NCBI RefSeq assembly: GCF_000237925.1
Contig: NC_031502.1
Coordinates: 26,851,951 to 26,915,950 of the forward strand
Reading direction: 5' to 3'
Length of the DNA stretch: 64,000 nucleotides
Source of the DNA: Schistosoma mansoni
Lineage: Eukaryota > Platyhelminthes > Trematoda > Strigeidida > Schistosomatidae
Shown in pieces: positions 36,475 through 50,100 of the stretch (position 1 is the first letter of the stretch; the number at the start of each line of letters is the position of its first letter). Both the position numbers and the translations under genes were made by a program. The notes beneath the pieces are model-generated. The model was not told where the DNA came from. It saw only the letters and a program-made list of their open reading frames with translations, and ran no database searches.

Positions 36475-39400
36475 TTAGCGGCGCGTTGGAATAACTGCAG
36501 TAGTATTAATCGGGGTAGCAGATTGCGAAAAAGCATTGTCTACATAATTTGTATGGTGAGACACAGTGCTGAGATTTTGAGGGTGTGTTACAGGTCGAGA
36601 ACGCGTACTACAGTTGACAGATGGCTTAAGGATAGCAGGGTCTGGTTTTAGATGAGCTGTTTGTTCCGGACGAGAAATACCCGTTGCAGGTATAAGCTGA
36701 ACTCGGCGACGATAGAATGCTCCCTTAGACTCCATGTATCGCCTAACATAAGTAGTAACTCTTGATCGCACTGTCGAAGGCAGTTCAGGAGTAAGAACAG
36801 TTGAAAATAAAGAAGTGTTCGCTGCCTGGGTTTGATGAAACTTCTGTATTTCTTTTAGGATTACGGCCTGAGCAAGCTGGAAAAATGGGGATGACTTAGT
36901 AAGTTCAGCAGTAATTTCATAATGTTAAAATATACTAAGATCACTAGTTTGGTTTATTTCAATACAAGATTCTACACGTTTATTCTAACTATGGATAATC
37001 TAAAAAAGTAGTTCCTTAACGATTGACCATGTAAAAGAACTTGGATGAAACTAAATTCTTGTAAAGAGCAATCGTATACAGCAAAAGTGAATAAACTACC
37101 TTTTTTGTTAAGTAGTATAAATCTTCATCGTTAACAATACGACCAAGTTTACAACGAGCATCACGAAAGCCACGTAACGTATTGTGAACCAAAGTGAATA
37201 ACTGAAATAAAAATATTGTAGTTTGTTCATCTAGCCAGTTGCAACATCTTTAATGTATTTTTAAAAATCCGATTATACCAGTTATCAAAATAGGTCACCC
37301 GATTCTATATGTGGATGGTAAACAGATTTTTTAGCCGATAGTTCCGAGAATCCCCACAAAGTTTATGAAATGTAAATGCAGTTTAAGCACAAGTTCGCAT
37401 GACAAGCTATAGTCCATAGTAATCTAGGTGTTTGGATAAATTTATCATATATATTCAACGTTTCTTGAATCTAGCTTGTAATGATGAGGCTATTTTACAC
37501 ATGTACACTACGTCAGTGGATTCTTTTTATACATGTAATACGGTCTTCATAGCCTGACCTTCCTTAAAATGTTACTCCAAATGGATGAAACACTTTATTT
37601 TAATTACTCGTACTTCTCTGATTAAACATTCGGAGTGTTTAATTCACAAGAAAAGCAACACATGAAAAAATAAAAGGACTGACTTCCATGGCAAAGCCTT
37701 GTTCAGTTACATCCTGAGGAGCATCTGGTCTGCCTGCCAATTCATGCAGAAGATCAATGCACTGACGTTCCAATATTCGTTGACGCACGCGGTTATACAT
37801 CTGTAACATAAGTTCAGTTTGGAAATTATCGGTTTTTGTACAGCAGAACATATGGTTTTAAAGAATTCCACTTGTGGATAAGAATGAGTTTGGGAATTAT
37901 AGACAGACATTTTAACATAGAACAAACTTCAGTTTATCGTTTTACTTCTCAACACCATAGAAATAAGGACAAGAGGAAAAAGAATTTGGATGTAAATTAA
38001 GAACAATTCAGGTTAAGGTCATTAGACATTAGAAGCAACATTCGAAGTCATACGATTTTGAAGGTGCTCCAGGGCGAGAAAATGAACTTGTTTACCGAGT
38101 TGTAGTTGGAGAATGGTGAATAAAGTACGACAGACTTAATTCAATGCTATGAACTACATTGAATAGTATTTGCAGAATGAATAAAACTATACACAGTAAC
38201 ACAATCACAAAAAGCATAATAGCAGGACTTACAGCTTCAATTTCTTCGTGTGTGACGGCGAATCGCGACGCACATCCCCAATTATAGGGAGCTTCTGGGT
38301 CATCCTCTCCAGTTTCACCAAGAAGGGTATCCGTAGGATCGGCGTCCCACGGGTAAACAGGTGGATCCCACCTAGTTTGACGAGTTCGGACATGGTAATA
38401 ATAATAAGCATATGTGCCAGAACTATCCCCTGAATCTTGCCCTTCTGTCGAACGCTTAGTATTTGGTGCTCTTTGCCACCCCGGAGGCAGGGGACTTGTA
38501 CCATCTTTTGACAAGTGCAGATGCAAAGCAGGTAGTGGTTGTCTTTCGGTTGGTTGTGCTCGCCGACGTTGCCTTAACTGTGCGCAACGCTCCTGGAGTT
38601 ATCCAAAAAACAGAATGCCTTCGAACATAATATGCAGTAAAAACTTCAAATAAAACTTGGGGTAGCTAATAAATATTCTACTCAATAGTGTAATATTTAT
38701 TTTGCTGGCTATATACAGAATATTTTGATGTAGTAATACACATGATTCGAAAAATCCTTTAAGATTTACTGAAAACTTTTGCAAAGCATTTTCTATGGAA
38801 AAATATCTTCCAGAAACTTAGCACGGTTTATACAATTAATTACTTTCTTATGATGCTGGCCTTAAATACGGCAAGTGCAGAACATCCCCCTAATCATCTC
38901 TGTACCCCGTGTCTTGAAAACAAATTAACTGACAAACCAAACATCAGTAATCCGAACATATGGTTGGGATGTTTTCATGCAACAGCGCTTTTATGATGGT
39001 CTAAATTACCTCACTTAGCAAGAAACATGTCACAATAAGCGCGATAAAAATAACGATAGGTTACGTTTCATCAAAAGATTGTCTAGAAGTTCCTCTAGGC
39101 TTTACTTTTAGTTGACCATAATTATACGTAGTTTGTCTTGAACCACTGAAGGGATTTTGGGTAAAGCCAACGCTAGAATGTTTTTAAAGAAATTGGTAGC
39201 AAACAGATTGGGAATCCTCTAGGTTATTGCTCGTAATGCTCAGATAAACTTGTGTTGCCACAAAAGTCATGCCAATTTTGATTATATTCGAATTCACAGC
39301 TCATGACTATTGAAAACTAAGGTATTCTATGAAGTTTAAATAAAAACAATAGCTTCTAGAAATCACCTACCTTCGTAGCCTTACTCAATTCCATTCCGGC

Positions 39401-42400
39401 AGAAACAGCACTCAGAGATGATGTAGCAGTCGAAGATGTGCGTCTTTTTTAAGGCAAACAAAAGAAGTACTGAATATCAAGAACAACCAGATAAAAAAGG
39501 AAAGCTTCGGTTGAATACCTAATAGTAGATTTAAGCATTTACACAATAGCATTTCTGAATATCTTCATGAAAATTCAGATACATAAAAGAATTATATAAA
39601 GACCGTCAGTGACCTTAAATGAACATCCAAAAAATACGCTTCAGCTTTTGAGAAAAAAATCGTCAAGAATCTCAATGTATTTACGAGAAGAACAAGTTTG
39701 TTTGACAGTTGAACTTATTGGTAAAACCAAAACTAATTTTGATTAAGATAATCAGCTAGTCATTTGGTAGGGAAATATCTACTTCATTGATAACATGACA
39801 CTACTAAGATGTCTCAGAATTTAACATAAATCATGACTCATCACTAAGCCACTTGTAATTTTATGAAAGCACCTCATTAACAGTACGTAATTTAAAAACA
39901 TGGTAATTCCAACAAATTTACTCCAAAGTATACAATTTTTAAGATATAGACGGACGGACAAGTCTACTCTAGCATAATGCTAGCATTAGATAATACTAGT
40001 GACTACACAAATTTCATGGTAGTGGATAAAAATTATTAACCTAGGTTTCAAAAGTACCATTGTTAAAATGTGCATTACTTGATAGACAATGTTGATAAGT
40101 CTTGATGTATAATGAAAACATATTTATGTAGTCTCAGACTATTTTATTTGGTTAGAAGTCATCACAAGTAAACAACTTGGTTTGAAGATGTTGTAAACGA
40201 ACTACACATTAGAAACTATAAACTAACTCAACTAATTTAAACCAGTAGTTTAACACAACAACATTATAAGTTTGGTGAATTTCATTAGTACTCTGAGTCA
40301 GCTAGCTTTTGGACACTATTTAAGACAAAACTCGATGGGAAAATGAGTCAACATTTTTGGTGAAGAAAATTCTGCTTATAATTTTTATAATATAAGAAAT
40401 TACATATATAACTAAAATCATCTAAGCCATATAAATTACCACGCACGGCGATTAAAGTTACTACTTTGTGATAAAACAATCTTGTGCAATTTTATTTTCC
40501 AAAAAGCATTTTTCCCAGAGTATTTGTGGTCGTGAAATTTATTGTTTGTTAAGAAAGCTCATTTATTTATTGGAGTATTAAGTTGGTAATTTATCAGCCT
40601 TGGAAATAAAAAAATAAATCAGTGATATACCTTTGTGCAAGATTGGAATCTAGCTGGTTGAAGATATGAGACGAAGAGAGAGGTCCAGCAAGAGCACATG
40701 ATATCGTGCTACCGGGGTCTACTATTTTGGGCGAAGAAATCGGAGTTCTGCTGAACCTAGATATAAGGTCGATGGGCTCACATTCAGAGTCGTCTATGAG
40801 TAGATCTACTCCGGGTATATAAATACCAGAGCTATCAACAGCTTCCTGAATAAGACAACTGTCCCTGTTAACATCACGGGATCGTTGTGCAGCGGAACCA
40901 ATAAAAATGCTATTCCGTTTTGAAACTGTAAATAATAAAAAGTAGCGAACACACTTTAGTTGTTGTTTCAATTTATAAGTAACATTGCATTGACCGAAAT
41001 ACCTGAACTTTGAGCAGTATACAAGAACTCAAAAAAATTGAAACCCTGAAAAAATGACATAAACTATTCATCGGTGCAAAATTACTAGCTTGGAGTGACG
41101 TCCCAAATCGTAAATCTACTTCTCAAAAACTGAACTATTACTGAAATCATGTCAATTTCCATAGTTTCTCTTTACCGTTAATACGTTATGTAGAGTAGGT
41201 TATTTATTAATTCATTCCGACACGCGAATTCATCACCTACAGTTCTTTCTCTAATAATTATTGATTAAGGCTATATACTAAGGATCAAACCAGCAACTGT
41301 ACAAAATAATTAAACAATGGAAGTCATCTCAAATGAAAGAACCTAGGGGTTGACTATTAATGGTTACCATATGTAATTAATAAATACTTCAGCTCAGTTA
41401 CACTGAGCTTAATGTAATACTTAGATTTAAGACCAACTGCACCTTATTTAGCATAAACAGCCGAGTCACATTTATTTTGGAAGATATGGTGACTTAAAAC
41501 TGATATGACAGGATGAAAAGTCAAAATTAGATTGATTTACTCATTGTGATTTTTGTTTAACACCAATTCCGTTTTAATTCAATATGATGATTACTCAGTA
41601 TAGTATTTGCTTTGTTTTCCCGTATGACATTTTATTCTGTACAATATACGATATTCTTGTACTGAGTTAACATGAACTATACTCAGCATATGATCTGTTA
41701 TAACTGTGAGTATTTTTCATATATGTGATTTTATTCTAATTATTAATCAAAATGGGTGTACAAATCGATATATAAATGATAATATTTCCGACTAGGGTCG
41801 TCGTTGCTTGTGTTTTTGGCTGTTTGTGGAATATATATTCCCTCTTCAGGACTTGGACTTTTCTCTCAAGTTAGCGGGGCTGGGACTCATCGAAATAACT
41901 AGCTTATCGGTCATCGTGCCACTGAGTGCTCGTCCCGTTCTCAGATTATATGCATCAAAAATGACTTTTGATGACTTAGTTCCACACCCTTGAGAGAATT
42001 GTGAGTATCAGTTACATTTTAAAAACTACTTAATTAAGTGAAACCAGAGGTAGTTTAAGTACGTTTTGAACCACGATATAAGCCTCAGGGGTAACACGGT
42101 AAAATCAAGGAGTATTTTTGCCGCAGGAGATATCGAAATTGGTAATCCTTTTGGGAACTTTTTTATTGGTAATCCAAATAGTGATGATAACACTATTCCA
42201 TACATAACAATTACAGACTTATGGTTAATTGAAGAATTTGCTTATCTTTATATTACGAGATTTCATTATAAGACATGAAGTGGCAAACTACAGGTGTAAA
42301 AACCAGGGTATCATTGACACTCAAATCGACATAGCTAAATACATGCCAGGTATGTATTTTAACGATGGATCAATAGCTAAATCCGGAATAAGGAAGCAGA

Positions 42401-44007
42401 TATCGTCAATACCCCAATAAAAGTCACAAGCAACGTAGAACTTGGCCCATATGTGCATTGATTTGAGTTGACACGCCATACTGATGCACCGAGATGTAGT
42501 TATCAAAACAAACTTCAGAGTACTAGAAATAGTATCAGTATCAGTGGTAGAATACCACGTAATAAAAGATACACGATGATTTTAGAAGACACGTCAAAGG
42601 AAAACAAAGAGTGCGCTTGCTAATTTTAAACTGATTCTGACCAATATCACTCGTCGCTAATCATTAGTTACGAGAATCACGCAATTATCCACCAGATATT
42701 CCTTATTCATCTACACGGCTCACTCCAACAGATAAAGGTTACACAGACTTACCCCACGTCTTACTTTGTACACTCATAATTTCCTTCCGACCTACTATTG
42801 CACCAGAAAACATCTTTAGTCATCACGTACATATTTGAAACTTATTTTCGAGTGTGGATATTATTTCAAATGCCTGAGTCTAGCGAAGAACGATACCTAA
42901 TAATCAATAAATATTTATATGATCGGTTTTCAGCTATATTTTAAATGTCTGACCAATATACAGTAGTTTGGATATTTGTGAGGATTCGATAACTCCAAGC
43001 GCTTTTGACTGCCAAGTTAAGGTTATAATCGAAGGCTGGGAGAGATGTTGAAAACATATTAAATGAAGATGAACAGAATAACAAATTAAATGATGTCTTT
43101 GATATGAACAAGCTTACTTGAAACTACAGAGTTGCCATAAGAAGACTCTGGGGAAACAGCTGAAGAAGGAGCGCGAGATTTACTGAGAGGCGAAAAAAAC
43201 GGGATAAGATTCTCGTCCTTTCCTAACTTTTTAGCTTGTTCTATTTCGGCCATCGACAATGAATGAGCTTCATAATAGACAGGAGATTTACGTTCAGACC
43301 GGTATTTATTCTCTTTTAGTTTTAGTGCACCATCTGGAAATTCGTTTATTACACCGAGTGCATAGGTTAAATTGTGAGCCAAGGGTAAAGAGTGACTTTC
43401 TGATCTTCGTGCTGCTATTCTGATTTCCGACGATAAGTCGAAACCACGAGAACCTAGACTGTCACAGTGATTATTTGATGTCGAGGGCTCATGAGATTGC
43501 TCTTCACATTCATCTTGCCCAACAGGACAGCAATTTCGCTTCGCAGAAGAGTTTGAAATCAAACAGATTGATTCAGAAGGACGTTTAACTGAATGTGAAG
43601 TCCTATAATTTTCTCCAAATATTTGTTTGCTTCCAACTTGTGGCATGTTTGAAAATATAAAACACTTCGAGAGATCTTCACTTACAGACTCTCCATGACT
43701 TTTGAAGTCAATATTTTTAGTTGAACAAGCATCACCGCAATTGTTATTCAGGTCGCGGGAAATTTGGGGACACAACGGAGGTTGAGTAGATAATTGTGAC
43801 TGACCACTTGGTATGACTTGAGATCGAGAAAACTGCCGAGGTGTACTGTCAACGTTCACATATTCTGTCACACAACTAGCAATACCTTCATCATCTACAG
43901 TGGCTCTTCTGTCTCTATCATGTCTGCTCGACATTCGTTCGCAGTGTAGCCAACTAGGTTCAGACGACGCGGTGAACCAATCAAACACCTTTTCACTCTT
44001 CTTGATT
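36475..44007 (-). CDS. SETD2: SETD2-like protein, C-terminal part (WW + SRI)
   Basis: Exons on the minus strand: 44007-43118, 40925-40631, 39443-39371, 38592-38233, 37800-37684, 37201-37100, 36876-36475, all GT-AG with agreeing phases, ending TAA. The first exon is serine-rich with no known domain. A WW domain (PLPPGW ... YYYYHVRTRQTRWDPP) is in the 38592-38233 exon. The SRI domain, which in SETD2 binds the phosphorylated RNA polymerase II tail, is spread over the last three exons (CKLGRIVNDEDLYYLTKKLA; VRSRVTTYVRRYMESKGAFY). WW followed by SRI is the SETD2 C-terminal order, so the family is the H3K36 methyltransferase. The AWS-SET-postSET part is not in these exons. The first in-frame ATG is at 43934, giving 721 residues, but the open frame enters through a strong acceptor at 44007, so upstream exons or a trans-spliced leader are likely. 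Confidence 0.8.
38235..38592 (-). other. WW-domain exon with enlarged loop
   Basis: The first WW tryptophan (LPPGW) and the second (TRWDPP) are 36 residues apart, against about 22 in ordinary WW domains. The extra residues (TKRSTEGQDSGDSS) fall between strands 1 and 2. The YYYYH strand and the final PP are kept, so the fold is probably intact with a long, acidic and phosphorylatable loop. Confidence 0.75.
39444..43117. other. SETD2-like introns
   Basis: Besides the 40925-40631 exon nothing coding is supported. A plus-strand 61-codon frame (41808-41993) and the segment 42066-42420 show no family I recognise. No SET-domain motif (such as NHSC or GEExxxDY) was found on either strand here. Confidence 0.45.
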
Positions 44008-44126
44008 CTGTAAGGAAAATTAGAGTTACAATTTTCAACACTTAATGATATGTTGTTTTCAAAAATATTTGTTCATTTGCATATGGCGGTTTTGTTTGTA
44101 ACTTTTGGCGCTTAGTATCTTCCGTG
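44008..44126. promoter_or_regulatory. Candidate bidirectional promoter
   Basis: Only 119 bp separate the first visible SETD2-like exon (-) from the CCAR1 start codon (+). If both genes start here the interval, with their first exons, is a shared promoter. The minus frame stays open through the acceptor until a TGA at 44075-44073 and contains no in-frame ATG, so a spliced leader accepted at 44007 would also fit. Confidence 0.35.
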
Positions 44127-47100
44127 ATGTTTGCCGCCACAACACCTGGCTCAATAATGGCAGCCGAGTCATCATCTCACCAACTAGTAGGGTACGTAAC
44201 TAAGATGTACCCTACGTTCGGATATATTAATAATGAAATTTTTTTCCAGAGAAAGTAGGTTTCTGTTCACTTGCTTTTTATTATGACGTTAGGTGTGTAA
44301 TTGGTCCTATGGTTGAGGTAGGCGATAATGTTGCTGCAAGCGCGGTGTATCAACCTCATATGCCTATAAAGTGGAGTGCCGAAAAGGTTTGGCGAGTTGA
44401 AGAACGTCGTGGCAAGTCTAGAGATAAAGGAGAAGAAAGCAGCTACTGGAAAAGCCAGTCCCCGCGTAAACACTCTCCACGTGATAGCTATACTAAACCA
44501 ACATCGCGTGAACGAGATGTTCATCCATCTAGCAGCGATCAGCGACGAGTAGATAAAAAACGTTCCCATATTCTAAACAGGTATTGCGCTATTGATTTTT
44601 ATTTTCGGTGTTAGGGAAGACCACTCGATCAAAAAATCTCCCCATCGTGATCGACGGAGAACTCCTGTGGATTCTGTAACAGCGCGGCACTCCTCTCCCA
44701 CGACTGATTTGTATTGTAGGACTCCGATCAACCCCAAACGTATGCTGAATGTGAAAGAGTATTTGTTCTCAGACCTACAAAGGCGATTCCCTAATGTTCT
44801 CCCGCCAGTTGACTTGTATCGCGTTAGATGCAATTGGCAAGAATCATTCCCATTACTGCGACCATTTCAGCCTCAATACCTCACAACTTTCCAGGTAGAC
44901 TTCCCGGCTGTTTTTTATCGATAAGTTTAATTATCTACCAAACGAGTAATTATTCTTAACTATAGATAGACGATTGTCACACTATACTACCTAAAACAAT
45001 TTATGTTGTTAGATTGCAAATGCTAAGTAAGGTATACTAGCAATAGGCCGGTCTCACGGTTCCTGTCCTGTGAGACGTACAGTAGTACTGTCCGATCACT
45101 TAGTTAAAGAAATAGCACTTTTCGGTGGACTGATATAGTGCGGAACGGCTATTACTTCAAGTGAATGTTTCATCACAATAATAACTACGAGACTTCACTA
45201 CTTTCTAAGACTGGCCATCCCATTCAAGTTTATAGTATCACACCTAACTTGATGCAAGACTTATTAGCTGGTTAACTCCGTCTGTTTTTGGATTGTAGTT
45301 TTGTCTCTAGGCTTGTTAAGGTTACGAGTTTAAGCACAATCTTGTCATGCTTGTCTCCACTGGTCGTCCCAGTCTTCAGTTATTCCCTGACAGTATTTTT
45401 GATCTTGATATAAAGGCTGCGCCTAACCCCAATGTCTGTTCTAAAATAGCAATTGGTGAAGCTTCTCCCTGTAAGTCAGAGGTTATGGTAAACAGTTTTT
45501 CATATTTGTTGGGTAACGCAGCATTAATCAGTCTTCTGTCTCAAAATCTACATATTTCACAGATACGCTCCTAGGATTATTATCCTTGTTCCTAGCAGCT
45601 AATTTCTCAATTTACTCGTTCATCTTAACTCCACAAAATACTTTTGTTCCCCAAGGATGTTCGCAAACTGCGGAACTGTCTGATCATGTTAAACGTGTTT
45701 CTCTCACAGGTATTATTGTCACCCCTGGAATGATTCAACAGTAGTAGTTAGACTAATCAGGCGCATCGACCTAGCCAGCTTTCATCAAGTTCGGTTCATC
45801 CGTCTAAAATAACTTGACATAAATATTAAGGTTGGTCTAACATTCCTTTGTCTACCAGTGTTATTTATTTATTTGGACACAAAAGCATTAGTACAAAGGG
45901 GTACCTAATATATGTGCGTCACAAAAAATTGAAGTTGTGACCACATAGATAAATTAAAGTATGATAAGAAAGAACAATAAATAGAAGTTGGTGTATGAGT
46001 GAATTAATGACAGCAGAAGTAGTAAAACTAGACGAAGATGCCACAATGTCCCTGTTTAAAAAGCACGCGGAATAAAATTTTATAAGCGAATGATTTCAGT
46101 CAGTCAGTCAGTTACAATGTAGAACTTCGTACGTACGTACATCAGTTCGAGTTGCCATGCCACATTAGCACAGAGATGAAGTTGTCGATTCAAATCCCAT
46201 ATTGGTAGAAGTAGTAAGAGTATAAGTATTATGTGAAAGATAAGGGTTTGAAGATGCTATTGAAGGAGTATAATACAGTGAAATAAATTTGGAAAGAGAA
46301 AAAGGAAAAGGACACAAATAATTCAGAAGATTAGAATTTGAGAGAACACAAAGAGTGGATAAACCTTTGCCATTGCAAACGATTTTGAGCCATGTCATTC
46401 AAGGTCTCTAACCATAGGTTGCTATCATCTCGCGAGTCCCAACCAGGTGGTCTACACCTACCAACATGGCTCAGTCCACTTGTCAATGACTTCATGGATT
46501 TATGCCATGTTTTGGTCTGGCCGCCCCTAGCTTTCCTCCAACCTGCTCCTACACTATAAAGCATTGCACGTCGGGGCAGTCGGTGGTTGGGCATACGTAA
46601 CACATGTCCCAGCCATCTCAACTGATGAAGTTTCACTACTTCATCAATCGATTTGCCATCCTTACCTAGTACCCCTTTCCTAACATCTGCATTACTTACT
46701 CGGTGGTCCCAGGATATACGAGCAATCCTTCGAAGACATCTATGATCGAATACTAGTAGCCTACAAATATCCTCTACTCTTATTGGCCACGTTTCACTGC
46801 CATAAAGTAGGACGGAACGAACTGCTGCACAGTAAACACGTCTTTTGGTTGCTAGACGGATATCTTGCCTACGCCATAAATAGCGCGAGTTGGCGAAAGC
46901 TAGACGAGCCTTCTGTATCCGTGCTGAGATTGCGTCATACACCAGACCACAAGGGTTGATGAGACTCCCAAGATAAGTGAAGCTGTCAACACGCTCAACT
47001 ACTTCACTCCCTATCATTAGTTGAGGTGTCGATGCAACCCAATCCTGAAGTAACATTTTGCACTTCGAAGGAGAGAATCGCATCCCGAACATTCCTGCAT

Positions 47101-50100
47101 TGTTGCTTATGGTGGTCAGAAGACTCTGCATTTTGTCAGCGTCTTCACCAAATAAAACTATGTCGTCGGCGTATTCTAAGTCAATAAGTGAGCCTCCTGG
47201 TAAAAGTTCAACTCCTGGAGATTGAGATGATGAAAGTGTTATCTCCAAAAGCATGTCGACGACAAAGTTAAACAAGGATGGGGAGAGTGGACAGCCCTGA
47301 CGAACACCACTTGAGGTAACCAATTCTGATGACAATTCGCCATAGGCTCTAACTCGACCCGTTGTGTTCGAGTAGAGAGCCTTTATGAGGTTAATGTACT
47401 TCTTTGGTACTCCTTTCACTGACAAACACTGCCATAAAACCTCACGATCAACGGAGTCAAATGCCGCCTTAAGGTCAAGGAATACTACTATTGTGGGGCG
47501 CCTGAATGTATGTCTATGTTCTAGGACCTGACGTAGAGTGAATATCTGGTCTATGCAACCATGTCCAGGTCGAAAACCAGCCTGGTTTTCTCTAGTCTGC
47601 TCTTCGCGAGCTTTGGTTAGGCGTCCAAGTATTATTGAAGCTTATATTTTAGACACTATATTAGTCAAACTGATTCCTCTGTGATTGTCACAGAAGGACT
47701 TTTGTCCTTTCTTATAGACTGGCACAATCAGTGATTGGGACCAGTCAGATGGAATTACGTCCAGTTCCCAGATTCTACCTAAGACCTCAGTCAATCTCGC
47801 TGCTAGTACTGGACCACCATCCTTAAAAATCTCAGGGGTAAACCTGTCAGGGCCTGCGGCTCTCCCTCGCTTTAGATTTCCTATAGCTTTTTCAACCTCG
47901 TAGAGAGTTGGAGGACTTACTTCAATTTGCCATTCAGGACGACTGGGGATCGTGGGTAACTGAAGTGTAGCTGAAGGCCAGTTGTTTGATCCCTAAAGTG
48001 TTCTGCCCATCGATCCAATCTCCTGGATTGAGAATGAATGATATGCCCATCTTTGTCTGAGATAGTTTCGCTAATAGTTGGGTTCCTAATACCGGTTTCT
48101 TTAATAAGTCTGAATAGCTGTCTGCTGTTACCTATTGCCGCTGCCTTTTCCATCTCTTGCTTTCGCTACCCACCACTGTTCACGATCATTGCGTAGGCTT
48201 CTTATTAGCCTTCGCTTAAGCTGACTCCGCTCTTGGTTATGTTCAGAGCCAGGTGGGATGAGTTTTCGAGCATCTATCAGTGCGATAGATGCTGTTGAGA
48301 TCCATTGTTTCTCCCTGACCTTATGGCTTACCTTACTAGCGGATATCACTGCTGTTTCCACAGCTTTTCGGATGTCATTCCACGCTGCTTCGGGGTGGGC
48401 ACAACTTACATGTCTGTCTAACTGTTTTTCCAGTTGTTCCTGAAATATATTCTTAGCTTGCTTATCATTAAGTAGAACCCTTAGAGGCTTCCCTGCAGTG
48501 TCTTTCCTACGTCCAGTAAGACGCAGACAGATACGTGCTCGCACTAGAGCATGATCTGAGTCTAAACATGTGCTCCAGAATGAGCGACAGTCTTCCATCG
48601 AGCCCCTCCGTCGGTGGCTGATAGCGATGTGATCTAATTGGGTCCAACGTTGGGACGAATTCGGGGGTTTCCATGTCAAAAGATGTTTTTCCTTATGCTT
48701 AAAGTTGGTATTTGCAAGAAATAGGCGGTTATCTGAGCACAGCTGCAACAGACGGTCGCCATTATCTGTTCTTTTAGCCACGACACCATAAGATCCACCC
48801 AGGTGTCTTTCCCTTTCACTTAGTTTACCTACTTGAGCATTGAAGTCACCAGCCACTATTACTACATCAGAACGCCTAGCTTCTCGGAGAAGGTCAGAAA
48901 GTTTCCTGTAAAACTCATCTTTTATATCGTCTAAGCTGCAGTCAGTGGGAGAGTAGACAGAGACGACGAAGAGGCAACGACGAGTTTCCCTATCATTCCG
49001 AGTCCTTACTGATCCGTTTAGTCGGACAGCGCATAGACGACTGTCTACTGGGATCCAGTCTAAAAGAGCTAGTTCTGCCCTAGGACTTAATGCTATACCT
49101 ACTCCAGCGAGGCCACGGGAAGCAGCATCAGGGCTTCCAGATACACGAAGCGTGTATCGAGATGGTTCTTTATTTTGATTAGGTGAAGTCAAATGAATGA
49201 CACTACTCGGATCTTGTATGCGCGTTTCCGAGACGCAGCACACATCGATGGTGTAAGATTCTAAAGTCCTAGCTAAGGAAGCCTGTTGTCCTATTTGGCA
49301 CAATGTTCGTACATTAAAAGTTCCTACATGTAGTTTAGAGCGTGGTTTCAGGAGACCAGGAATAACGTTCCGTGTACTTGAATCGTTTGCCCTAGCGGTG
49401 CGAGGTGATAAGAGGACTTGGGAAGGGTTAGTCGTGGAGATAAGAGAGTTATTAGGAGGTGTAGGAAGGAATTGAAAGTGATCAACTTGGTCTCGTGTGC
49501 TGTTACGGGTATGAGGGCTAATATCACTTCCCGGCTGCCCACACTGTGGAAGGGTATTTCTTGAGGGACCTGAAAAAGAAGTCGGATTAGTGTTGGTCTT
49601 AACGACCTGGGAGCGTAACCGCAGTGCCCAAGGGACAACTGCTTGAGGTCGGTCACGCACGGCCTTTTTGTGGGGGATTTTTGACGTGTTAGCTCCGTTC
49701 TTCAAAGGACCTTACCGCCGGAGATGGAAATCCGTGGGATAAGGCGAGGTGTGCATTTTTAGGGTCGACCTTTTCTAACCCCACCCCTCCTTGTGGGAAG
49801 GCAGCATCGCTGTCATGCTGGTTGTCTGAAGTAAACACCTTACTACCGTCACACCTCTGTACAGTCAGCAGTACGACTTCGCCTTCGGACCTTGGGTTTG
49901 CTGCTTTTAGTCTTACCGCTCTTCAACCGACCTGTCTGGCATGGTAGGACCTCGAGGAACGATTGTTCCAGCCAGCATAGCTCGATTGGTTCATCACGAT
50001 AGGCAAGCCCGACCACCACGTCAAGGTAGCAGCAACGGTCGGGAAGCGAATGATTTAGTGAATGCGTGATACTATAGTCTTGATAATGGGTCGCATATAC

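Larger units (their letters stand above)
46086..50041 (-). mobile_element. RTE-1 (SR2-like) retrotransposon, nearly full length
   Basis: Minus-strand element inside CCAR1 intron 3, antisense to the host gene. From 5' to 3': 5' untranslated region (50041-49706), endonuclease frame, linker, reverse transcriptase, and 3' untranslated tail ending in a CAGT-repeat tract at about 46086. It is the most complete element in the window. Two frameshifts and one in-frame stop inactivate it. Fragments of the same subfamily lie at 8586-8790, 53130-55412 and 60475-61560. Confidence 0.9.

Noticed and set aside
43118-44007. The serine-rich exon as an independent single-exon gene
   Set aside because: It enters through a strong acceptor, leaves through a GTAAGC donor, and its phase agrees with the next SETD2-like exon.
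45321-45574. Open frame in CCAR1 intron 3 with acceptor TTAAG and donor GTAAGT, resembling the start of a DBC1-like segment (VMLVSTGRPSLQ).
   Set aside because: Its phases fit neither exon 3 nor exon 4, which join directly and in phase; the true DBC1 match lies in 50885-51231.
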